From assembly GCA_948144175.1 (NCBI GenBank), contig CANXME010000812.1:186001-250000 (forward strand): 64,000 nt of DNA. Direction: 5' to 3'. A model generated the notes under the pieces. The model worked only from the letters and a program-made list of their open reading frames with translations, did not search any database and was not told the origin of the DNA. Within the stretch, counting starts at the first letter, position 1. The number at the start of each line of letters is the position of its first letter. Both the position numbers and the translations under genes were made by a program. Of the stretch, positions 52,626-61,549 are shown one piece after another. The DNA comes from Closterium sp. NIES-65 (taxonomy: Eukaryota; Streptophyta; Zygnematophyceae; Desmidiales; Closteriaceae).

Positions 52626-55600
52626 ATGGCTACCCCCAGTGTCCTCGCTTTTGACGCTAAGGGTCGAGCCATTGTCTTTGAGGTATGGGTCGACGACCTG
52701 CAGTTGTTTTTACAGTGCGATAAGGCGGACGGTCTTTCTCTTTTTAACCTCACCTCTGGCGCCTCTCCTGCTCCTGCTGCTGATGCTGACCCCACTGTTC
52801 GCTCTCAGTGGGCCACCCGCGATGCTGCTGCACGTCTTGTTGTGCGTCGCCACCTCCCTACCACTGAGTGCGCGCACTTTAGTCAGTACAAGAGTGCTCA
52901 GACCTTGTACGACGCTGTAGTTGCGTGCTACTCTTCCCCTGCCACTGCTCCACTGAGCCGCCTCATGCTACCGTACCTCTTTCCTGACCTTGCTGCCTTT
53001 CCCACAGTCGCTGACCTCATTACGCACCTCCGCACTAGTGACACTTGCTACCGCGCTGCGCTTCCTGCTGAGTTCTGCGCCAAGAACCCTCCCCCCATGT
53101 ACATCACTCTCTATTACATAGTCACACGCCTCCCTGACTCCCTTCGCGTAGTCAGGGACCACTTCCTCTCAGTCTGTCCCACCACTCTCACTGTTGACCT
53201 CCTCGAGAAGGCCCTCCTAGCGGCAGAGAAGAGCATAGTCGGTGTAGGAGCCTCTCGTGGAGACCCGCGCACCCCCATCTTTGAGGGGTGTTCTCCTTCC
53301 CCCTTGCTGCCCTCTGTTGCCTCTGCTGCTGCTGCCGACCTGCTTGGTCTTGAGTCGGTCGGCGCGGCGTCTGCCCCTAGCGGGAGACGCCGCCCTGGCA
53401 AGGGCAAGGGGGGCAAGGGCGCGGGTGGAGCTAGCGGGGGCGGTGGAGGTGGCGGTGGAGGCGGCGGAGGGAGTGGGGGTGGCGGTGGGAGTGGTGGCGG
53501 GAGCGGTGGCGGTGGTGGCGGCAGCGGCGGCGGAGGCGGTGGCGGCGGCGGCGGTGGGAGCGGAGGCGGGGGTGGTGGCGGAGGTGGAGGTGGTGGTGGC
53601 GGAGGAGGTGGAGCTGGTCGGGGTAGTGCCCCGCAGCGGAGCAGCTCTGGTGGTGGTTTGCGGCAGCAGCAGCAGCAGCAGCAGCGTTCTCGGGACGTCC
53701 CCTCGCCTAAGCAGCTCCGTGAGTGGTACACGCAGAGTCAGCGTGGTGGAGGTTTTGGCCCGTGCACCTACGTTCTTCGCAGCGGCGACCGCGCGGGTGA
53801 GCAGTGTGGGGGTGCCCACTCCACCCGGCGCTGCTTTGGCCGCCTGACGGACGCTTGGCGTCAGCAGTTCCCTGACGCTTCTGAGATCCCCCGCTGGGGA
53901 GAGCTGTCTAGAGCTGGAGTAGCGATCTTTGATCTTGACTTTGATGCTATCCTTGCTGCCATGTATGCTGTGTCTATTAGTGATGAGGGTGACTGTTACC
54001 GGTGTTTCCCGCCCGACCTGGGCATTGGTACGGCTGCGCTAGGTGCTTGTGCGACTGCTGCGCTCTCAGGTGCTGATGAGGCTGCGCTCTCAGGTTCTGG
54101 TGAGGCAGCGCTCTCAGGTACCGCGTCGGCTTCGGCCTCCCTCACCTTTACACTTGACTCTGGGGCTTCTCGCTCCTTCTTTCGGGACCGCACCACACTC
54201 ACGCCGCTTGGCCGGCCGGTTGCGGTCTCCCTGGCTGACCCCTATGGGGGTCCTGTCCTTGCTCACTTCTCCACTGTCCTCCCGTGTCCAGCTGCCCCCT
54301 CGGGCACCCTGTCTGGTCTGTACCTCCCCTCGTTCTCGACGAACTTGGTGAGTGGTGCTGCCCTACAGGATGTGGGGATTCACCAGTTTACTCCTGCGAG
54401 TCAGCGGGTGACCCACTATACGGACGCGCGCACAGGCCGGCACCTGGCCACGTTCTCCCGTCGGCCGGGGTCGAGCCTCTACACCCTGACCACTGAGTCT
54501 CCTCCTGTCCCTGTGTCTGGCCAGGTAGCTGCGTCGGGTCAGGTGTTTGCTGCTGCGTCCAGGTCTGGTCCTGAGTCTGCCCCCTGCTCGTGTCGCCTCC
54601 TGTCTCACAAGACTCTCCTGTGGCACCACCGTCTTGGCCACCCCTCCTTGCCCCGTCTCAAGGACATGGCTTCCCGTGTCCTTGTCTCTGGTCTTCCTCG
54701 GTCTCTCCCTCCCCTTCCTTCGGGGCCAGGACCTTCCTTTGTCCCTTGTGTCGAGGGGCGCCTCCGCGCTGCCCCCCACTCCTCCCAGTTTCCTCCGACA
54801 GAGGCTCCTCTGCAGACGCTTCACATGGACGTGTGGGGCCCGGCCCGCGTCCGTGGGCAGGGTCACGAGCGCTACTTCCTGCTGGTGGTTGACGACTACT
54901 CGCATTTCACCACAGTCTTCCCCTTGCGCAGCAAGGGTGATGTCACTGAGGTGTTGATCGACTGGATCCGCGCAGCTTGTCTCCAGCTCAGGAGGAGCTT
55001 CGGCTCGGACTTTCCTGTTCTGCGTCTGCACTCTGACCAAGGAGGAGAGTTCTCCTCTGGCCTCCTGCGAGCCTACTGTCGTGCACGAGGCATCCGCCAG
55101 ACCTTTACGCTTCCGGACTCTCCGCAGCAAAATGGGAATGCTGAGCGCCGCATTGGCATTGTTATGGACGTTGCTCGTACGTCCATGATGCATGCAGCTG
55201 CCCCCCATTTTCTGTGGCCGTTTGCGGTTCGGTACGCGGCGCATCAGATCAACCTTCACCCCGGGGTTTCCCGGCCGGGGAAGGTCCGTACCTCCCCGGC
55301 CCTGCTGTGGACTGGGAAGGTCGGCGATGCGTCTGCGTTCCATGTCTGGGGATCTCGGGCGTTTGTCCGCGACTTGTCTGCGGACAAGCTGTCTCCTCGT
55401 GCTGCTCCCTGTGTCTTCCTTGGCTTCCCCCTTGACGCTCCAGGGTGGCAGTTCTACCACCCCTCCTCTCGTCGTGTTCCGTCCTCCCAGGACGTCACGT
55501 TCGACGAGTCAGTCCCCTTCTACCGCCTCTTCCCCTACCGCACTCCCTCCCTCCCCCCGCCACCGGACTTCCTTGTGCCAGGTCCCCCCCCGGTAGACCC

Positions 55601-56957
55601 CCTTCCCCCTCAGGTTCCTGCCCCTTCAGGTGTGTCCCAGGTAGACGCAGTCGAGCCGGTCGAGGTTGCTGGTGACTCTGGTACTGCTACGGGTGCTGAG
55701 CCTGGGGGTGCTGACTCTGGGGGTGCTGTGCGCGTGGGTGCTGAGCCTGGGGGTGCTGAGTCTGGGGGTGCTGCGACTGGGGGTGCTGAGCCTGGGGGTG
55801 CTGCGTCTGGAGCTGCTGAGCCTTGGGGTGCTGCCACCTGGGGTGCTGAGCCTGGGGTTGCTGAGTCTGGGGGTGCTGCGCCAGAGGGTGTTGAGCCTGG
55901 AGGTCCTGCGTCTGGAGCTGCTGAGCCTGGAGGTGCGGAGCCTGCGGTCGCTGGACCTCCCCTTGTGGCGTCTGGCGGTGCTGGGCCTGGAGGTTCTCCG
56001 GGTGCTCCGTCTTGGCGGGAGCCCCTCTCTCCACAGGAGCTGCGCGAGTGGTTTGCTCGCCGGTGGAGGCGTTTTGCTGGAGGTGGAGCTTCTTCTGCCG
56101 CTGAGGGTGCTGGTGCCGCCGGTTCCGGCGCTGCTGGACCTGCGGGTCCTACTGGAGCTGGAGCTGCTGAGGGTGGTGGTGCTAAGACTACTGCTGTCTG
56201 TCCGGGCGGTGGTCCTGCTGCTGGCGCTGCTGGAGGTCCTGCCACTGGAGGTGCTGTTGGCGCTGGTGCTGCTACTGGGGGTGCTGGAGCTGTCCCTGCT
56301 GTGTCTGGAGTCCCCGCGCGGCCTCGGCCGTACTTTGTTCCGCTCCTGCAGCAGGTTCTTGGTCTCTCTCCTCCTGTAGAGTGTCCACCGCCTGTCCAGT
56401 CCCAGTCACTGTTAGAGCCCGCCTCCCCATTGCCTGCTCCCTCTCCTTACACTGGTCCTATTGGAGGTCTTGCTGAGCGTCGTGAGCCTGCGTCTCGTCC
56501 CGTGTCGCCTGTTCGTGCTGCTCGCGCTAGTGGTCGCGGTTCGCGTCAGCGTCTTCCTCCTGTCCCTGGCACGCACCGGATGTCTCTGCGTCCGTCCACT
56601 GCTCCCCTGCGTGCCCCTTTGCCTTCTCCTCCTGAGTCCTCTCTTCCTGCGCTTGCCGACCCGGAGTCGGAATCTCTTCGTACTGCCAGTCCTACTGTCA
56701 CGCGTCTCCTTGCTACTGTCGTCACTGACCCCTCTTTTGAGTCCACTGCTGCGTCTGCTCTTGTTGCTGAGCTCGTCGACTTTGCTGCTCGTCAACTTTG
56801 CTGCTCGTCGAGTTCTACCACCCCTCCTCTCGTTGTGTTCTGTCCTCCCAGGACGTCACGTTCGACGAGTCAGTCCCCTTCTACCGCCTCTTCCCCTACC
56901 GCACTCCCTCCCTCCCCCCGCCACCGGACTTCCTTGTGCCAGGTCCCCCCCCGGTAG
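52626..56957 (+). pseudogene. Copia element 3 polyprotein: gag, zinc knuckle, protease, integrase, ended by a duplication frameshift
   Basis: One frame of 1443 codons. Gag (residues 1-250, MATPSVLAFDAKGRA), a poly-Gly linker (about 258-335), a Gln run, the variant zinc knuckle (GPCTYVLRSGDRAGEQC, H, C; about 375-405) and protease FTLDSGASRSFF (about 510) come first. The pre-integrase motif WHHRLGHPSLPRL (about 670), where the usual CxxC is reduced to one Cys (FVPC), is followed by the integrase with D, D and E present (HMDVWGP, HSDQGGEF, QQNGNAERRI). A GAEPGGAES repeat linker follows. After LVDFAAR the frame runs into the shifted second copy of a 1361-bp duplication and stops at 56,957. Intact to that point, so gag-protease-integrase could still be made. 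Confidence 0.9.
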
Positions 56958-58160
56958 ACCCCCTTCCCCCTCAGGTTCCTGCCCCTTCAGGTGTGTCCCA
57001 GGTAGACGCAGTCGAGCCGGTCGAGGTTGCTGGTGACTCTGGTACTGCTACGGGTGCTGAGCCTGGGGGTGCTGACTCTGGGGGTGCTGTGCGCGTGGGT
57101 GCTGAGCCTGGGGGTGCTGAGTCTGGGGGTGCTGCGACTGGGGGTGCTGAGCCTGGGGGTGCTGCGTCTGGAGCTGCTGAGCCTTGGGGTGCTGCCACCT
57201 GGGGTGCTGAGCCTGGGGTTGCTGAGTCTGGGGGTGCTGCGCCAGAGGGTGTTGAGCCTGGAGGTCCTGCGTCTGGAGCTGCTGAGCCTGGAGGTGCGGA
57301 GCCTGCGGTCGCTGGACCTCCCCTTGTGGCGTCTGGCGGTGCTGGGCCTGGAGGTTCTCCGGGTGCTCCGTCTTGGCGGGAGCCCCTCTCTCCACAGGAG
57401 CTGCGCGAGTGGTTTGCTCGCCGGTGGAGGCGTTTTGCTGGAGGTGGAGCTTCTTCTGCCGCTGAGGGTGCTGGTGCCGCCGGTTCCGGCGCTGCTGGAC
57501 CTGCGGGTCCTACTGGAGCTGGAGCTGCTGAGGGTGGTGGTGCTGAGACTAATGCTGTCTGTCCGGGCGGTGGTCCTACTGCTGGCGCTGCTGGAGGTCC
57601 TGCCACTGGAGGTGCTGTTGGCGCTGGTGCTGCCGCTGGGGGTACTGGTGCTGTCCCTGCTGTGTCTAGAGTCCCCGCGCGGCCTCGGCCGTACTTTGTT
57701 CCGCTCCTGCAGCAGGTTCTTGGTCTCTCTCCTCCTGTAGAGTGTCCACCGCCTGTCCAGTCCCAGTCACTGTTAGAGCCCGCCTCCCCACTGCCTGCTC
57801 CCTCTCCTTACACTGGTCCTACTGGAGGTCTTGCTGAGCGTCGTGAGCCTGCGTCTCGTCCCGCATCGCCTGTTCGTGCTGCTCGCGCTAGTGGTCGCGG
57901 TTCGCGTCAGCGTCCTCCTCCTGTCCCTGGCACGCACCGGATGTCTCTGCGTCCGTCCACTGCTCCCCTGCGTGCCCCTTTGCCTTCTCCTCCCGAGTCC
58001 TCTCTTCCTGCTCTTGCCGACCCGGAGTCGGACTCTCTTCGTACTGCCAGTCCTACTGTCACGCGTCTCCTTGCTACTGTTGTCACTGACCCCTCTTTTG
58101 AGTCCACTGCTGCGTCTGCTCTTGTTGCTGAGCTCGTCGACTTTGCTGCTCGCTGTCGTC
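55449..58160 (+). repeat. 1361-bp tandem duplication within copia element 3
   Basis: About 55,449-56,797 is repeated at about 56,812-58,158 (compare GGTCCCCCCCCGG at 55,581 and 56,942; offset 1361). The copies differ at only a few positions. At the junction a short TTTGCTGCTCGTC is itself repeated. 1361 is not a multiple of 3, so the duplication breaks the frame. Confidence 0.92.
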
Positions 58161-58585
58161 TAGACTACGCTGCCAGTCTTGTTGCTGAGTCTGCGTCTGT
58201 CTGTCCTCCGTCCGTCGGGGGTGAGTGTGCTCTTGGCACGGACGTCCTTGAGGACCGGCAGGAGGAGTTCCAGTGTCTGGCTGCTGCTTCACCTGATCTC
58301 GCGTCTGTACTGCTTGCCCCTGAGGGAGACCCGGATGCACTAGACATCCCGACTCCGCGTTCTTACGCGGAGGTTGTAGACGGTCCCTACTCCTCTCAGT
58401 GGCAGGCAGCTATGAATGCAGAGATGGCTTCCTGGAAGTCCACAGGCACCTACGTTGACGCGGTTCCCCCTCCTGGGGCGAACATCGTCAGTGGCATGTG
58501 GATCTTCAGGGTGAAGCGGCCGCCTGGCTCTCCACCTGTCTTCAAGGCGCGGTACGTCGCTCGTGGCTTCAGTCATGTCAGATGA
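56798..58585 (+). pseudogene. Copia element 3, second duplication copy and start of reverse transcriptase
   Basis: After the junction the open frame repeats the end of the integrase and the linker (FYHPSSRCVLSSQDVTFDES). It then continues into the reverse transcriptase start (EGDPDALDIPTPRSYAEVV, MWIFRVKRPPGSPPVFKARY). It is cut within ARGFSQ by the LTR of element 4 at 58,576; the stop at 58,583 lies in that LTR. Confidence 0.88.
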
Positions 58586-58711
58586 TTATATTACTGATGC
58601 ATATATTTAGGCTGTAGTGGGGTAGCCCATAGGGGGTACAACCCAATTAGGGTTGGTACTTGTACTTGTTTCTTTTTCATAGTGCACTCATTCTCTCTCT
58701 AATCTCAACAT
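58576..58711 (+). repeat. 5' LTR of copia element 4 (136 bp)
   Basis: TGTCAGATGATTATATTAC to AATCTCAACA, TG...CA ends, with the family landmark GTAGTGGGGTAGCCCATAGG. Confidence 0.88.
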
Positions 58712-58723
58712 GGTATAGAGCGG
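58712..58723 (+). other. Primer-binding site of copia element 4
   Basis: TGGTATAGAGCG, one or two changes from the initiator-tRNA-Met complement. Confidence 0.8.
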
Positions 58724-58779
58724 GTCCTTCCTAAGGACCATTTTTTAAGGGCCCACCCACGAAATTTTCGCTGCCCGGA

Positions 58780-59490
58780 GCGCGCCCTTCTCTCCCCGAA
58801 GCGCGCTCCCCCTAGTCCTTCTCGCGCTGCCCTTGTGGCCCCCGCAAGTCGCGCGCGCGACTATTTTTTTTTCGCGCGCGCGGCTTGGGCCACGTCGCGC
58901 TGGCCTTACGGCCGCGTCGCGCCGCCCTCGCGGCCCCCCTAGCGCCGCCCACGCGGCCTCATCCCCTGCCTCTGCAGGCCCCGACGTTGCACCTGCCGGC
59001 CCCGCCGCTGCACCTGCCGGCCCCGCAGCTGCACCTGACGCCCCCGCCGTCCCCTTCTGACGGCCCCGCCGTCCCCCTCTGCCGGCCCCGCCGCTGCACC
59101 CGACGGCCCTGCCGTGCCCTCTGCCGGCCCCGCCGCTGCTTCAGACGGCCCCGCCGCTGCACGTGACGGCCCCGCCGTCCCCTCCGACGGCCCCGCCGCT
59201 GCAACTGACGGCCCCGCCACTGCACCTATCGGCCCCGCCGCTACCCCTGACGGCCCCGCTACTGCATCTCCAGGCCCCGCAGCTGCATCTCTCGGCCCCG
59301 CCGCCCTAGCAACTGCGCCGCCCCAGCAGCCGAGCCGCCCCAGCAGCCGAGCCGCCCCAGCAGCCGAGCCGCCCCAGCAGCCGAGCCGCCCCAGCAGCCG
59401 AGCAGCCCGAGCCGCCCGAGCCGCCGAGCCGCCCGAGCCGCCCAAGCCGCCCGAGCCGCCCGAGCCGCCTGCACTGCCCTGTCTGGTGAG
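58780..59490 (+). repeat. GC-rich leader repeats of copia element 4
   Basis: GACGGCCCCGCCGCTGCAC-type units (58,975-59,300), then CAGCAGCCGAGCCGCCC units (59,320-59,470). Two-part order as in the other copies. The frame of gag extends upstream through it without stop by composition only. Confidence 0.85.
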
Positions 59491-59533
59491 CAGTGAGCTT
59501 TACTCTGCGCACTGCCCTCACCCTACTGCTGTC

Positions 59534-61549
59534 ATGGCTACCCCCAGTGTCCTCACCTTCGACGCTGAGGGCAGAGCCATCGACTTTGACGTGTGGGTAG
59601 ACGACCTGCTGCTTTTCCTACAGTGCGACAGAGCTGACGGCCTCTCTCTCTTTGATCTCACTTCTGGTGCCTCTCCCGCCCCTGCTGCTACTGAGGATGC
59701 CACTGTTCGCTCACAGTGGGCCACACGCGATGCTGCTGCACGTCTTGCTGTGCGTCGCCACCTCCCTCCCTCTGAGCGTGCACACTTTGGGTCGTACAAG
59801 AGTGCTCAGACCTTGTACGACGCCGTTATTGCACGCTACTCCACCCCTGCCACTGCTGCACTGAGCCGCCTCATGCTACCGTACCTCTTTCCCGACCTTG
59901 CTTCTTTTGCCACAGTCGCCGACCTCATTACCCACCTGCGCACTAGTGATGCTCGCTTCCGCGCTGCGCTTCCTGCTGAGTTCTGCGCCAAGAACCCCCC
60001 CCCCAAGTACTTCACTCTCTACTACATTGTCACCCGCCTCCCTGACTCCCTTCGCGGAGTCAGGGACGACTTACTCTCAGTCTGCCCCACCACTCTCACT
60101 GTTGACCTCCTCGAGAAGTCCCTCCTAGCAGCCGAGAAGAGCATTCTCGCTGTAGGGGCCTCTTGTGGTGACCCGCGCACCCCCATCTTTGAGGGGTGTT
60201 CCCCCTCCCCCCTCCTGCCCTCTGTCGCCTCTGCTGCTACGTCCGACCTAGTTGGTTTTGAGTCGGTCGGTGCGGCGTCTTCCCCCAGTGGGAGACGTCG
60301 CTCTGGCAAGGGCAAGGGGGGCAGGAGCGGTGGTGGAGGCGGCGGGGGCGGTGGAGGCGGCGGTGGAGGCAGCGGAGGAGGTGGGGGTGGTATCGGGAGT
60401 GGTGGCGGGAGTCGAGGTGTCAGCGGCGGCAGTGGAGGCGGGGGTGGCAGCGGCGGTGGTGGTGGGAGTGGAGGTGGAGGCGGCGGTGGCGGCAGCGACG
60501 GTGGGAGTGGCGGTGGCTGCGGAGGTGGTGGCGGCGGCGGCGGAGGAGGCGGCGGAGGAGGTCGTGGCTCGTCGCAGAGGAGTGGCTCCGGTGGCGGTCA
60601 GCGCCAGCAGCAGCGGCAGCAGCGTGGTCAGGAGACCCTCTCCCTGCAGCAGCTCCGTGAGTGGTACGCTGCACGTCAGAGGGGTGGGGGCACTGGTCCG
60701 TGCACCTACGTCCTGCGCACTGGCGACCGTGCGGGTGAGCCGTGTGGTGGTCCACACTCCGCCCAGCGCTGCTTCGGCCGCCTGACTGACGCGTGGCGCC
60801 GCCGATTTCCTGACGCCTCTGAGATCCCTCGCTGGGACCAGCTGTCTAGGGCAGGAGTAGCTATCTTTGATCTTGACTTTGATGCTATTCTTGCTGCCAT
60901 GTATGCTGTGACTATTAGTGAGGAGGGTGACTGTTACCGGTGTTTCCCGCCCGACCCGGGCATTGGTACTGCGGCTCTAGGTGCTGTTGAGGCTGCTGCT
61001 CCAGGTGCTGGTGAGGCTGTCGCTCTAGGTGCCAGTGATTCTGTGTCCTCAGGTGCTGGTGAGTCTGCTCTCTCAGGTACTGCGTCGGCTCCGCCCTCTC
61101 TCACCTTCACTCTTGACTCAGGGGCGTCTCGCTCCTTCTTTCGAGACCGCACCACACTCACGCCGCTTAGTCGGCCAGTGGCGATCTTCCTGGCGGACCC
61201 CTCTAGGGGTCCTGTTCTGGCTCGCTACTCCACTGTCCTGCCGTGCCCTGCGGTCCCGTCTGGCGCCCTGTCCGGTCTCTACCTCCCCTCGTTCTCTACG
61301 AACTTGGTGGCGGGTGCTGACCTACAGGATGCAGGGGTCGACCAGTTCACCCCTGCACGCCGACGGGACACCCACTGCACGGACGCGGACACGGGTCGAC
61401 ACTTGACCACGTTCACACGTGGGCTGGGGTCGAGCCTGTACACACTCACTGTTCCGTGTCTGGGGATCTCGGGCGTTTGTCCGCGACTTGTCTGCGGACA
61501 AGCTGTCCCCTCGTGCTGCTCCTTGCGTCTTCCTGGGTTTTCCCCCTGA
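59534..61549 (+). pseudogene. gag, zinc knuckle and protease of copia element 4
   Basis: ATG at 59,534 (MATPSVLTFDAEGRAIDFDV). Intact gag, poly-Gly linker (60,325-60,570), Gln-rich stretch, variant zinc knuckle (GPCTYVLRTGDRAGEPC, H, C), protease FTLDSGASRSFF and its C-terminal part to LGSSLYTLT (61,449). There the sequence jumps to the end of the integrase in another frame and stops at 61,549. Gag and protease look functional. Confidence 0.88.

Larger units (their letters stand above)
51362..58575 (+). mobile_element. Copia element 3 (5' part; interrupted by element 4)
   Basis: 5' LTR 51,362-51,493 inserted in the 3' LTR of element 2 (5-bp flank GTGGG, partner outside the window), mutated primer-binding site, GC-rich leader, gag-protease-integrase in one frame, then a 1361-bp tandem duplication and the start of reverse transcriptase. 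It is cut at 58,575 by element 4, with the rest beyond the window. This is the best-preserved gag-integrase of the family here. Confidence 0.9.

Noticed and set aside
53114-53819. Long antisense frames (proline-rich) over the copia poly-Gly linkers
   Set aside because: Antisense of GGC/GGT glycine codons is stop-poor and gives proline; the sense frame carries the retroelement motifs.
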